Assembly (NCBI RefSeq): GCF_009909185.1
Contig: NZ_JAAAMV010000021.1
Coordinates: 48,023-112,022, forward strand
DNA length: 64,000 nt
Direction: 5' to 3'
Origin: Paenibacillus glycinis
GTDB taxonomy: Bacteria; Bacillota; Bacilli; Paenibacillales; Paenibacillaceae
Part shown: positions 16,564 through 25,609 of the stretch, in pieces
Layout: every line of letters starts with the position of its first letter
Numbering within the stretch: position 1 is the first letter of the stretch
Translations under genes and position numbers: made by a program
Notes under the pieces: generated by a model
Told to the model about the DNA's origin: nothing
The model's input: only the letters and a program-made list of their open reading frames with translations
The model's database searches: none

Positions 16564-17877
16564 ATGAAGTCCATGAACCCACTTGCCCAGCAATTGAACG
16601 CGACGATTGAGCGCGAGAACGGCCACGTTTTCTCGATGTTATCCACACTCGGCAAAGCCCTCTATTTTCCGAAGGAAGGCATCTTAAGCCAATCGGCCGA
16701 AGCAAAAGCGAAGGCGAAGAAATTCAACGCAACGATCGGCATCGCGATCGAGAACGGTCAGCCGATGCATCTGAAGGTCATCCAAGACACGCTGTCCGCC
16801 TACAATCCGAAGGATCTGTACGAATACGCGCCTCCGGCCGGAAAGCCCGAGCTGCGCACCGCATGGCGCGCCAAGATGCTGAAAGAGAACCCGTCGCTTG
16901 CGAACAAGACGTACGGCAACCCGATCGCGACCAACGCGCTCACGCATGGCCTCAGCATCGTTGCGGACCTGTTCGCGGACGCAGGGGACGCCGTCATCAT
17001 TCCGAACAAAAACTGGGAAAATTACGAGCTGACCTTCGGCGTGCGCCGCGGGGCATCGATCGTCGAATATCCGCTGTACGACGGCGACAACCGCTTCAAC
17101 AGCCAAGGGCTGCGCGAAGCGCTGCTGGCGCAGAAGAGCAAAGGCAAAGCCATCGTCGTCCTGAACTTCCCGAATAACCCGACGGGCTATACGCCGGGCG
17201 CGGAAGAAGGCGCCGAGATCGTCGCGGCGCTGCGCGATGCCGCCGAAGCCGGCATCAACGTCGTGGCCGTCACCGACGACGCCTACTTCGGGCTCTTCTT
17301 TGAAGGGTCGATGCATGAGTCGCTGTTCGGCCAGCTGGCCGGCGCGCACCCGCGCATCCTGCCGATCAAGGTCGACGGCGCGACGAAGGAAGAGTACGTA
17401 TGGGGTTTCCGCGTCGGTTTCATCACCTACGCGGACGGTTCCGACGCGGTACTGAGCGCCCTGGAGCAGAAAACGCTCGGCATCATCCGCGCGACGATCT
17501 CGAGCGGACCGCATCCGTCGCAGACGTTCGTGCTGAAGGCGCTGCAGTCGCCGGACTTCGAAGCGCAGAAGGAAGAAAAGTTCGCGATCATGAAAGGCCG
17601 CGCCAACACCGTGAAGAACCTGCTCGACAGCGGCCGCTACGGAGACGTTTGGAGCTATTATCCGTTCAATTCCGGCTACTTCATGTGCCTGAAGCTGAAC
17701 GGCGCGGAAGCGGAAGCCGTGCGCATGCGCCTGCTCGACGAGTACGGCATCGGCACGATCGCGCTCGGCGAGACCGACCTGCGCGTCGCGTTCTCCTGCA
17801 TTGACGAAGAGAACCTCGAAGAGCTGTTCGATACGATTTACAAAGCCGCTCAAGAGGTGGGCGTGGCGGCCAAGTAA
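16564..17877 (+). CDS. PLP-dependent class I/II aminotransferase
   Basis: This 437-residue fold-type I enzyme carries NFPNNPTGY, TDDAYFGLFF and the Schiff-base lysine block TKEEYVWGFRVGF (Lys about 275, with Arg eight residues on). Near the C terminus LRVAFSCI holds the substrate-carboxylate arginine. The N-terminal part (ALYFPKEGILSQSAEAKAKA) resembles a family of Firmicute aminotransferases annotated only generally. It is cytoplasmic; the amino donor and keto acceptor cannot be read from the sequence. ATG 16564 is taken as start, with AAGGA 3 nt upstream; ATG 16573, 12 nt after that site, is the alternative. It is a single-gene unit running into the repeat field at 17.9 kb. Confidence 0.85.
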   Translation: MKSMNPLAQQLNATIERENGHVFSMLSTLGKALYFPKEGILSQSAEAKAKAKKFNATIGIAIENGQPMHLKVIQDTLSAYNPKDLYEYAPPAGKPELRTAWRAKMLKENPSLANKTYGNPIATNALTHGLSIVADLFADAGDAVIIPNKNWENYELTFGVRRGASIVEYPLYDGDNRFNSQGLREALLAQKSKGKAIVVLNFPNNPTGYTPGAEEGAEIVAALRDAAEAGINVVAVTDDAYFGLFFEGSMHESLFGQLAGAHPRILPIKVDGATKEEYVWGFRVGFITYADGSDAVLSALEQKTLGIIRATISSGPHPSQTFVLKALQSPDFEAQKEEKFAIMKGRANTVKNLLDSGRYGDVWSYYPFNSGYFMCLKLNGAEAEAVRMRLLDEYGIGTIALGETDLRVAFSCIDEENLEELFDTIYKAAQEVGVAAK

Positions 17878-18340
17878 GGCCCCGGTTTTGCGATCAGGCT
17901 CCGGTTTTGCGATCAGGCTCCGGTTTTGCGATGGGCGCTCCCGTGGTGCTCCCATTCGCAAAACCTGCGCGGCAGGTTTTAAAAGAAAGTCGTTCCCGGT
18001 TGCCACGGGGACGGCTTTTTAGTGCGTTGAGCGGCTCCGGTTTCGCCACGGGCGCTTTCGTGGTGCTTCGCACCAAAGTCGGGCTCCGGTTTTGCGATGG
18101 GCGCTCTCGTGGTGCTCCGCACCAAAGTCGCTCCCATTCGCAAAACCTGCGCGGCAGGATTTAAAAGAACGTCGTTCCCGGTTGCCACGGGGACGGCTTT
18201 TTAGTGCGTTGAGCGGCTCCGGTTTTGCCACGGGCGCTCCCGTGGTGCTCCGCACCAAAGTCGGGCTCCGGTTTTGCGATGGGCGCTCCCGTGGTGCTTC
18301 GCACCAAAGTCGCTCCCATTCGCAAAACCTGCGCGGCAGG
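17878..18340. repeat. Palindromic repeat field A: two 182-bp tandem units plus partial copies
   Basis: CGCAAAACCTGCGC recurs at 17957, 18139 and 18321, defining two tandem 182-bp units and the start of a third. Each unit contains copies of a module in which a GGTGCTCCGCACC hairpin is flanked by GCTCCGGTTTTGCGATGG on one side and CCATTCGCAAAACC on the other. Each unit also holds a terminator-like CGTTCCC/GGGGACG stem with TTTTT. The same module occurs in the opposite orientation at 56.7-57.1 kb. The field has no ribosome sites or credible gene. It lies after the aminotransferase and before the convergent GH18 operon end. Confidence 0.85.
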
Positions 18341-18351
18341 TTTTTAATAAT

Positions 18352-18404
18352 GAAAACGTGGCTGCCCGAAGTAGTTGATCTACTTCGGACAGCCACGTTT
18401 TTTA
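18352..18404. terminator. Bidirectional terminator at the end of the GH18 operon
   Basis: AAAACGTGGCTG (18353-18364) pairs with CAGCCACGTTTT (18390-18401), with a second inner arm (CCGAAGTAG / CTACTTCGG), and T runs outward. It serves the GH18 gene ending at 18427 and blocks rightward transcription through the repeat field. Confidence 0.85.
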
Positions 18405-18426
18405 TATACACCCTACAATCATATTA

Positions 18427-19467
18427 TCAGACACCCGACCGAAGACCGCGGTGCATCGCGTCCAGCAGGCGATGCGTTTGGTCCAGGCCGTATTCCCAGA
18501 ACATGAGGCCGGCGAGGCCGTTGGTTTTGACATAGTCGCATTTATGTCCGACCGATTCCTCGTCGTCATAGGAGATGAAGCTGCTGCCGTTGAAGAGATA
18601 CGGCGCGCGGGCCTCCTCGTCCCAATGGCGGACGTAACCGTTCTTGCCGATGTAGTCCGACGCGAGCTCCGTGAAGTCCGGGCCGTAGCCGCCGGTGCCG
18701 GCCGCCATCTGGTGCAGACCGCGATTCCGCTCGGGCACGCCGTTCCACATGCGGGAGTAGAAGGCGACGCCCATGACCAGCTTCTCCCGAGGCACGCCGG
18801 CCGCCAGGAACAGCTTGACGGACGCGTCCGCGCTGATGCGGAACAGATCGCCCGGCGGGGTATACAGGTTCGTGTGGTGGCCGGTCAGGATTTGGAACCC
18901 GCCGCGCATGTCGTAGGTCATCAGCTGCACGTAATCCAAGTACCGCTGCGCCCGGTCCATCTCCGTCCCGTCCACGTAATACTGATCGGCTCCGGCGGCG
19001 ATCGTCAGCAGATAACGGCGTCCGTCCTGCGCGCCTTTGGCGTCCAGCGCTTCGCGGATCGCCTGCAGCAGCAGCGTGAAATTCGCCTTGTCGTCGGGGC
19101 TTGATGCGATATCCGCTTCGCCGTAGCAAGGATACTCCCAGTCGAGGTCGATGCCGTCGAACGGGAATTCCGCCAAGACGCGTATCGCCGAAGCCGCCAT
19201 GCTGGCCCGCCCCGCCTCCGTCGACGCCGCTTCCGAGAACCCGCCCGCTCCCCAGCCGCCGACGGACAGCAGGACCCGAAGCCCGGGATGATCGCGCTTG
19301 ATGTCCGCCAGACAACCCAGATGCTTCAAGTGTCCGATATGAATTTCATCCTCGCGCACATGGCCGAAGGCCACGTTCACATGCGTTAATTTGGCCAGGT
19401 CCTCCCGCGTCGTCCGGGGAAGCTGGCTGTCGACGACATAACCGACGATATAAGGCTGCGGCGTCAT
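18427..19467 (-). CDS. Cytoplasmic glycoside hydrolase family 18 protein
   Basis: The protein is 346 residues from ATG 19467, with GGAGGTG 8 nt upstream. The GH18 barrel is clear: SVGGWGAGG (strand 3) and the catalytic DGIDLDWEYP block (D-x-x-D-x-D-x-E, proton donor Glu at about 117), then QLMTYDMRGG, MGVAFYSRMW and a late GLMFWEYGLD. The family hydrolyses chitin-type or related N-acetylglucosaminyl bonds through substrate-assisted catalysis. No signal peptide, chitin-binding or fibronectin module is present, so action on imported oligosaccharides inside the cell is more likely than degradation of polymeric chitin. Its ATG overlaps the stop of the transglutaminase-like gene by 4 bp (ATGA). 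Confidence 0.85.
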   Translation of the reverse strand: MTPQPYIVGYVVDSQLPRTTREDLAKLTHVNVAFGHVREDEIHIGHLKHLGCLADIKRDHPGLRVLLSVGGWGAGGFSEAASTEAGRASMAASAIRVLAEFPFDGIDLDWEYPCYGEADIASSPDDKANFTLLLQAIREALDAKGAQDGRRYLLTIAAGADQYYVDGTEMDRAQRYLDYVQLMTYDMRGGFQILTGHHTNLYTPPGDLFRISADASVKLFLAAGVPREKLVMGVAFYSRMWNGVPERNRGLHQMAAGTGGYGPDFTELASDYIGKNGYVRHWDEEARAPYLFNGSSFISYDDEESVGHKCDYVKTNGLAGLMFWEYGLDQTHRLLDAMHRGLRSGV

Positions 19468-22106
19468 GCTTGAGCACCTCCTTCCATAGTAACCGAGCTT
19501 AAGCCGGACAGCGCGCGGAGCGCTTCCTTTCCGGTGCCGATCTTGTAGCCCGAGGCCGCGTAGCGGATCCGGCGTTCCCCGTCCACGACGAAGAGATGCG
19601 GGAAGCCCGCTTCGCTTGCCGGCGGCCGCGAGATCGCGTCCGGCATCGCCGCCGACGTCGAATCCCGTACGAAGACGACGGCAGCCGGCAGCTTCGGATA
19701 GTGGGACGGGTCGAACGAAGCGGTCCACTCGGCGTCGCCGACGAGGAGCACGATCGGCGTCCCAAGCTCCGCGAACCGATCGGCGAGCTCGCCAAGCTCG
19801 CGAAGCAAATGCTTGGTCGGCTCCCGTTCCGGTTCGATCCATGCCGCGATCGCGCCATCCTGACCGAGCAGCGCCTCCAGCCGCTTGCCAGTTCCGTCCG
19901 GCAGCGCGACCGCAGCCGAGGCATCCAGCGTCCCCAGCACGGGCAGCTCGGCTTCCGCCTCCCGATAGGTCAGCGCGACGCTCGTCTCCTCCCCGGCGCG
20001 CACCGCGAAATACGCGAACCGCACCCGCACGGTGCCGTCCTTCAGACGCACGCCCGTCGTCAGCCGGTACGAGCCCGGCTCCGCCTCGAACGGCTTATCG
20101 TACACGTCGGTCTTGCCGTGCGGATACAGCAGCGTTTTGTAGACGCCGTTTTCCAATCGGGCGAACGTGAAGTTCTCGGCATAGGCCGCGGCCGGCGCTT
20201 CCGCCGGCGCCTCGGCATCCCGCAGCAGACGCAGCGTTCCCGGATGCGCAGCTGCTTGCTCCAACGCGGCGTCTTCGTCCATGACCGCATACTGCCAGCT
20301 GCCGCCGGCCCTAAATTGCGGCTTCTGCTCGCTCGGCTCCAGCCGCGCCGGGATGCCCAGACTGCGGCAAACCGCCACGAACAGAATCGCCAGCGACATG
20401 CGGTCGCCCTTCATCAGGTTGAAGGTGCCGGCCGGGTTTCCCTTTCCCTTCAAGTTCGGAAGGTCTTCCTCTCGCGCGTAGCCCTCGCCCAGCTTGCGGG
20501 CCAATGCGCTTGGCTCCGCCCGGAAAGCCGTAACCTCCGCTTCGGTGAACGCCGAACGGAATAACCTTCTGTACGGCACGATCATCTCGTGCAGCACGCG
20601 CGGACAGAGGACATAGGGAACGAATACGTCCTCCGGCAGCTCCCCCCGCCGGTCCAAAGCGCCTAACAGGTGATCTTCGAGCGCCGGACGGAACGTATCG
20701 GTCAGATCCTTCTCGTTCAGGCTCTCCAGCAGCAGCAGCGCCCACTGTCCATGTACGGCGGCATGCTCGCGGAGAAACGCGGCGATCTCGCGGCTGTTGC
20801 CGCGCGCTTTGCGCAGCACGTCCCATACCCGGTCCGCCGGCAGTCCGGTCGTCCCGGCCAGTTCGGCCGCTTGAACCTCGTTCAGGAACGTCGCCTCGTA
20901 GGCGGCGCGAATCCTCGCGCCTTCTTCGAGGCGGCGGTTATGACGCGAGATCGTCTCCTCGGGCAGCGATTCGCCCGCCTCGCCCTCGCGTTCCGGCGGA
21001 GGCGTCATGTCCAGATCGACCGTGCCGACGGTCAGCCCGGCGCTGGCAAGCACGATCTCTATGCGATCGGCATCGGCGACGGCGGCAGCTTCGCCCCATC
21101 GACCATCCTTCGCCGCGCGGATCAACAGATCCCCGTAACCGGTGATCAGCACGGCCTCTCCCCGCTCGTTCGTCGGCAGCGTGGCGATCGGTTGAAACTC
21201 CGCCATATTGTACAGCTCGAACCGCACTTGGGCGCCGCTCGCCGGCATCCCCTGCTCATCCTTCACCGCGACGGTCAGCGTCCGCGCCGGCGCGTAGTTC
21301 GCCAGCAGATTGATCTCCGTAAACCGTTCGTGGGCAAGCGTGATGTCTTCCGGCCCCCTGTAGTCTCCGGCGATTCGCGTGTTGACGAGCATGGCCCGCC
21401 GAGCCGGCGGACTGAACCAGCCTTGATTCAAGCGGGCTTCCGGCTCGCAGGCGCCGAAGTAATGCCATGTGCCGTCCGCCCAGGCTTCCACCCATGCATG
21501 GTTGCTGTCGCAATGCGCCCAGAGCGGAGTGTAGACCTGCCTCGCCGGAATCCCGATGCTGCGCAGCGCGGCGACCGCGAGGGTCGATTCCTCGCCGCAC
21601 CGGCCGCGCGCGTTGCGGATCATGGAAAGCGGCGACAGCGTCCGCAGATCGCTGCCGACGTAGACCGCCTTCTCGTGACACCAATAGTTCGTCTCGAGGA
21701 TCGCGTCCGCCATCGTGAGCGGCAGCGTGCGTTCCGCCAATTCGGCATGCAGCACGCCGCGCGAATCCTCGATATTCTCCGTATTCACCCGATAAGGCAG
21801 GACGAATGCAAGAAACAAACGATCGGGCACGCGAGTCCCCCACGGCATCCGTTCGCGAATCTCGAGCGTCTTGCGCACATGGCTCAGAAATAAGCGCCCG
21901 TCGTAATCGGCCAAGTCGTTGACCGGCATGTACGCGTACAAATATTTCAGCGCCCAGGCTTCTTCTTCCGTCAGCGCTTCCTCGAACACGCCGAACAATT
22001 CCCGTTCCCGCGGTCGCGCGACCGCCCGTTTCTCTTGGAGCTTGCGCTCGATGCTCGCCATCTCCTCGTGATCCAAATCAAATGCGCAGGGCTGTTTCGT
22101 CGTCAT
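19464..22106 (-). CDS. Large cytoplasmic protein with transglutaminase-like domains
   Basis: The protein is 880 residues from ATG 22106 (AAGGAG 8 nt upstream). Residues 140-235 form a transglutaminase/protease-like core: RGRCGEESTL (nucleophile Cys about 168), NHAWVEAW (His about 203) and YFGACEPEARLNQGWF, a block I recall from Bacteroidetes and Firmicute homologues. Residues 270-400 look like two small beta domains. Around 570-650 a second, degenerate module has GDRMSLAILFVAVCRSLGIPAR but lacks the Cys. The last ~120 residues resemble a thioredoxin-like fold without a CxxC. There is no signal peptide. It overlaps both neighbours by 4 bp, so production is translationally coupled to the CBM9-like and GH18 proteins. 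The substrate is unknown; a glycopeptide or an aminoacylated sugar is a guess from context. Confidence 0.75.
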   Translation of the reverse strand: MTTKQPCAFDLDHEEMASIERKLQEKRAVARPRERELFGVFEEALTEEEAWALKYLYAYMPVNDLADYDGRLFLSHVRKTLEIRERMPWGTRVPDRLFLAFVLPYRVNTENIEDSRGVLHAELAERTLPLTMADAILETNYWCHEKAVYVGSDLRTLSPLSMIRNARGRCGEESTLAVAALRSIGIPARQVYTPLWAHCDSNHAWVEAWADGTWHYFGACEPEARLNQGWFSPPARRAMLVNTRIAGDYRGPEDITLAHERFTEINLLANYAPARTLTVAVKDEQGMPASGAQVRFELYNMAEFQPIATLPTNERGEAVLITGYGDLLIRAAKDGRWGEAAAVADADRIEIVLASAGLTVGTVDLDMTPPPEREGEAGESLPEETISRHNRRLEEGARIRAAYEATFLNEVQAAELAGTTGLPADRVWDVLRKARGNSREIAAFLREHAAVHGQWALLLLESLNEKDLTDTFRPALEDHLLGALDRRGELPEDVFVPYVLCPRVLHEMIVPYRRLFRSAFTEAEVTAFRAEPSALARKLGEGYAREEDLPNLKGKGNPAGTFNLMKGDRMSLAILFVAVCRSLGIPARLEPSEQKPQFRAGGSWQYAVMDEDAALEQAAAHPGTLRLLRDAEAPAEAPAAAYAENFTFARLENGVYKTLLYPHGKTDVYDKPFEAEPGSYRLTTGVRLKDGTVRVRFAYFAVRAGEETSVALTYREAEAELPVLGTLDASAAVALPDGTGKRLEALLGQDGAIAAWIEPEREPTKHLLRELGELADRFAELGTPIVLLVGDAEWTASFDPSHYPKLPAAVVFVRDSTSAAMPDAISRPPASEAGFPHLFVVDGERRIRYAASGYKIGTGKEALRALSGLSSVTMEGGAQA

Positions 22107-23134
22107 CGTATCGGCTCCTTCCATAGCTTTCCGTCTTCGCGGATGCAGTAGACCGCGGTCCCGTCCGAGGAAGGCGCCGCGATCTGAAACATGCTTCGCG
22201 TCGTCTCGATTACGGGTTCGATCTCCAAGGCTTCCCCGCCCGTCAACAGCCGCAGGTCGTCCGTAAACGAACCGTGGGCTTCGCAATAGTTCCGTTCCTT
22301 GTAATACAGCCTGCGCAGTTCCCATTTGACGCGTTCATCGGGCGGCAGCGCGAAGGAGGCCGGGCCCTCTTCGTCCGCGAACGCCACGTAGCCCCAGAGC
22401 TCCGGGTAATGCATGTTGACGAGGCCCATCGGCGACCATACCCAGTTATCCTCCGGGAAAGGCTTGCCCGTCCCGGGATCCAGTACCTTGCGGTACTCGC
22501 CGTCCCGTATTTCCGCCCGCCACTCGACGCGGGAGAAGTTGACGCGCCAGAACTCGCCCTTGGCCGGGCGGCGGCCTTCCGGCGCGCACTCCTTCAAGCT
22601 GGACCACGGCAGGGCGACCTCGATGCTCCACATCCGGTTATCGGCCTGCGGCCGGTTCAGTTCGCCGTCGATGTGCACCGCCGTCCGAAGCCCGGCGATA
22701 TCCCACCCGTTCACGGCCGGGCCGCCGTCTCGGTACGGCTTCGGGAGCAGCAGGTCCCAGACGGTGTTCAGCGCGTTGATCTCGAACTCGTAGTACAGAT
22801 GCGAGTCGCCGTCCGGATCGATGAAGATTTCAAAATCGTTGTCGTGAAAGATGACCGAGTCCCGCTCCGTGAGCGTCGCCCAGATCTGGTCTTCGATCAG
22901 CTCCGCCGCGAAATAAAAATAGTCGTCGTCCCACAGCATCTTGACCCGCGTCCGCTTCGCGGGCTTCGGACGGAGATCGCCTTCGATGTCGACGAAATCC
23001 GCCGTCCATTCCGCGTCCGACCAGAACGGTTTGTCGACGCGGCCGTCCAAGACGAGCGGCCCCGGGGCGCGTTTGCACAGGTAATGATTAGGCTGATAGG
23101 CGATCTGCGGTTCAGGTACTCCGCTTCGAATCAT
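22103..23134 (-). CDS. CBM9-like carbohydrate-binding protein without signal peptide
   Basis: This 343-residue protein has GGAGGG 6 nt before ATG 23134. Residues 15-245 show the family 9-like (DOMON-type) pattern: LDGRVDKPFWSDAEWTADFVD, VKMLWDDDYFYFAAEL, DNDFEIFIDPDGD, YYEFEINALNTVWDLLL, WSIEVALPWSSL and WRVNFSRVEW. Family members bind sugars or sugar ends and often sit next to sugar-active enzymes. The last ~90 residues are not recognised. No export signal is seen, consistent with its operon partners. It is the first gene of the operon; its stop overlaps the next ATG (ATGA). Confidence 0.8.
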   Translation of the reverse strand: MIRSGVPEPQIAYQPNHYLCKRAPGPLVLDGRVDKPFWSDAEWTADFVDIEGDLRPKPAKRTRVKMLWDDDYFYFAAELIEDQIWATLTERDSVIFHDNDFEIFIDPDGDSHLYYEFEINALNTVWDLLLPKPYRDGGPAVNGWDIAGLRTAVHIDGELNRPQADNRMWSIEVALPWSSLKECAPEGRRPAKGEFWRVNFSRVEWRAEIRDGEYRKVLDPGTGKPFPEDNWVWSPMGLVNMHYPELWGYVAFADEEGPASFALPPDERVKWELRRLYYKERNYCEAHGSFTDDLRLLTGGEALEIEPVIETTRSMFQIAAPSSDGTAVYCIREDGKLWKEPIR

Positions 23135-23178
23135 GTCGTTCCCTCCGGGCGGGGATGTTCAAACCCCGTTTTTGTTGT

Positions 23179-23187
23179 TATTATGTA
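23179..23187 (-). promoter_or_regulatory. Promoter-region motif shared with the sugar importer operon
   Basis: TTACATAAT on the minus strand lies 45 nt before the CBM9-like start. An identical 9-mer lies 46 nt before the LplB-type permease start (29249-29257). The CATAAT part can serve as -10; no clear -35 is present, suggesting an activator. TTGTT/AACAA arms flank it here. The 23135-23237 stretch is the only space between this operon and the divergent Cache-AraC gene. Confidence 0.4.
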
Positions 23188-23237
23188 AACAAATTGGAGC
23201 ACGTTGGGCATCCAGCAAGGAGGCAGGCCGAGTAAGC

Positions 23238-25532
23238 ATGACCTATTTTAAATCCAGGCTGTTTTTGAAATACATCTGGTCCTACTTGTTTATTTTACTG
23301 ATCCCCTTGGTGTTTCTGACCGTCTTTATCTATCACAACGCCGTCACGAACCTGCGCACCGAAATCGAGCAATCGCGTCTCGCCCAGTTGACGCAGGCCA
23401 AGGTCATCGTCGACGGGCGGATGAAAGAGCTTGGCGAAATCGCCTCCCGCATCTCCTACGACAAACGGCTGACTCCGTACCGGGTGCACGACCCGATCTA
23501 CAGCGGGGAAGCCATAACCGCCCTCGATCAATACAAAGCGACCAGCTCCATCATCGGCGAGATTTACCTGTACTTTCATCAGGACGGCAAAATCTACTCC
23601 AGCAAAGGCCTGAACGACTACGACGTGTTCGCCGAGAACGTCCGCTTCCGCAGCTGGGACAAGGATGCCCTGTACCGGGATCTGAATACCTTCCGTTACC
23701 CGACGATGCGCGCGTCCGACAGCGTCAGCAAGCCGAACGGCATGCAGGAGACCATGCTGGCATACCTGATTCCGATTACGCCGAACAACCCGAATCCGCA
23801 CGGAACGGTCATGTACCTGATCAAGGAACCGGAGCTGACGGGCCTCATCGATTCCATCCTCGGCAATTACCAAGGCTTGACGTACATCCTGGACAACCAA
23901 GGCCGTCCGCTCGTGGACAACCGCCAAGGCGAGGCGCTGTCCGCCGCCGAGGCGAAGTCCCTGTTCGATACGCTGACGCCCGGCATCTACGACCGTACCT
24001 TGAACGGCAAACCCCATTCGATCGTGTCCGTCAAATCGGAATCGAACGGCTGGACGTACGTGACGATCATGCCGAGCGCCCAGTTCTTCAGCAGCGTCCT
24101 GCACGTGCGCAGCTTCATCATCATGCTGTTCATCATCGTGGTGATCGCCGGAGCCGGCATCGCGCTTCTCCTGGCCAGGGCGCAGTACCTGCCGATCTCG
24201 ACGCTCGTCGCGTTCGCGGCTTCCAAGTCGGCGGCCAAACGGCCGGGCACGGCGGACGGCGCGTCCGGCAACGAGCTGGACCGGATTCGAAGCGCCCTGC
24301 AGGAGTACAGCTCGCGCATCGATCTCCAAGAGCCTTTCGCCCGCAATCACTTCCTGTCCTTGCTGCTCAAATACGGCAATGCCCAGAGCTTGACGCCCGA
24401 GCTTCAGGACGCCTTCGATTTGAGCTTCGACCGCGCCAGGCACTTCGTCCTCGTGGCCGGCTGGGAGCAGGACGGGGAACTCGGAAGAGCGGAGCGGCAG
24501 GAGATCGCCGAGCTGCTCGCCCAGCTGGAATTCCCGGAACTGGCCGCCCAAGGCTACGGCGTCGAGCTGTCGCAGCCGGATCAATTCGGCCTCATGCTCA
24601 GCTTCGATCCCGGCAGCGGCACCGAAGAATTCGAACAGGTCCGGAAGATCGTCGAAGCCGTGCGGAGCATGATGCTGGAAGCGTTCGATTTCATCCCGGT
24701 CATCGGCGTCGGAACCTGTTACGCGAGTCCCGATCAACTGAACCAATCGTTCATCGAAGCCTGTTCGGCCTTCGAGCTTCGGATGTCTTCCGGCAGCGGC
24801 ACCGTGACCTACTTCGAGAAGCTGTCCTACACGTCGGATCAAGCGGTCTGGATTCCGGCCAACACGCTCATGAAGCTCGCCCAAAGCCTGAAGCAGGGCA
24901 ATTACGACGTGTCGGCGCAGATGATCCAAGACGCCGTTCGCGGGCTGCAGCACTCCGAGCTGTCCGCGCTGCTCATGCGCTGCGTCTGCTTCGACCTGCT
25001 GAACACGATCCTGAAGACCGCTTCCGAGCTCGGCCATCACCGCCTGCTTCAGGAAATGGCGCCTAACGCGGCTTACGGCAAATCGCTGGACGAGCTAGAG
25101 CGCGGCCTGCTGAACCTGGCCGCCCAGCTCTGCAACCAGGTGGAGCAGACCCACCGGAAGGAAGAGCAGTCGGTCATCGACCGGATCGCCGCCTATATCG
25201 ACGTTCATTATGTCGACGCCAACTTGAGCCTGGAGACGGTCGCGTTCGAATTCGGCATCTCGCCTTCCCACCTCAGCCGCTCCTTCAAGGAAAAGCTGGG
25301 CTTGAATTTTATCCAATACATCTGGAAACGCAGGTTGGAGCAGGTCATGCACCGGCTCGCGACGACCGGCGAACCGCTGAAGGACATCATCTTGACGGTC
25401 GGCTATCTGGACACGCCGAACTTCATTCGCAAATTCAAGAAGGAAACCGGCTATACCCCCGGCCAATACCGGAAAATGTTCGCCGCCGGAAACGGCTTGG
25501 CCGAATCGGCCGCGGACGCCGAAGACCTGTAA
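23238..25532 (+). CDS. Membrane-bound sensor-regulator: extracellular Cache-like domain fused to AraC helix-turn-helix
   Basis: The protein is 764 residues from ATG 23238; AAGGAGG lies 15 nt upstream, slightly far. Two membrane helices (about 11-33 and 295-318) enclose an extracellular Cache-type sensor (YLYFHQDGKIYSS, TYILDNQGRPLVDN). A cytoplasmic linker follows, and then an AraC DNA-binding domain at about 660-750 (YIDVHYVDANLSLETVAFEFGISPSHLSRSFKEKLG in its parts; DIILTVGYLDTPNFIRKFKKETGYTPGQYR). This one-component architecture is common in Paenibacillus beside sugar importers. It lies between the divergent CBM9/TG/GH18 operon and the convergent importer operon and probably controls both, since they share a promoter motif. 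Confidence 0.85.
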   Translation: MTYFKSRLFLKYIWSYLFILLIPLVFLTVFIYHNAVTNLRTEIEQSRLAQLTQAKVIVDGRMKELGEIASRISYDKRLTPYRVHDPIYSGEAITALDQYKATSSIIGEIYLYFHQDGKIYSSKGLNDYDVFAENVRFRSWDKDALYRDLNTFRYPTMRASDSVSKPNGMQETMLAYLIPITPNNPNPHGTVMYLIKEPELTGLIDSILGNYQGLTYILDNQGRPLVDNRQGEALSAAEAKSLFDTLTPGIYDRTLNGKPHSIVSVKSESNGWTYVTIMPSAQFFSSVLHVRSFIIMLFIIVVIAGAGIALLLARAQYLPISTLVAFAASKSAAKRPGTADGASGNELDRIRSALQEYSSRIDLQEPFARNHFLSLLLKYGNAQSLTPELQDAFDLSFDRARHFVLVAGWEQDGELGRAERQEIAELLAQLEFPELAAQGYGVELSQPDQFGLMLSFDPGSGTEEFEQVRKIVEAVRSMMLEAFDFIPVIGVGTCYASPDQLNQSFIEACSAFELRMSSGSGTVTYFEKLSYTSDQAVWIPANTLMKLAQSLKQGNYDVSAQMIQDAVRGLQHSELSALLMRCVCFDLLNTILKTASELGHHRLLQEMAPNAAYGKSLDELERGLLNLAAQLCNQVEQTHRKEEQSVIDRIAAYIDVHYVDANLSLETVAFEFGISPSHLSRSFKEKLGLNFIQYIWKRRLEQVMHRLATTGEPLKDIILTVGYLDTPNFIRKFKKETGYTPGQYRKMFAAGNGLAESAADAEDL

Positions 25533-25549
25533 ACATGCCGTAAACACGC

Positions 25550-25594
25550 GAAGCCAACTCCCGGTCGAGGCGACCGGGCAAGTTGGCTTCTTTT
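25550..25594. terminator. Bidirectional terminator between the Cache-AraC and binding-protein genes
   Basis: GAAGCCAACT pairs with AGTTGGCTTC (25581-25590), an inner CCCGGTCG/CGACCGGG stem extends it, and TTTT follows on the plus side. Confidence 0.8.
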
Positions 25595-25609
25595 CCGTGC
25601 GGCAATCGC

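Noticed and set aside
18427..19842. Longer N-terminal form of the GH18 protein
   Set aside because: The extra 125 codons overlap the transglutaminase-like gene and have no ribosome site; ATG 19467 has GGAGGTG and family similarity starts there.
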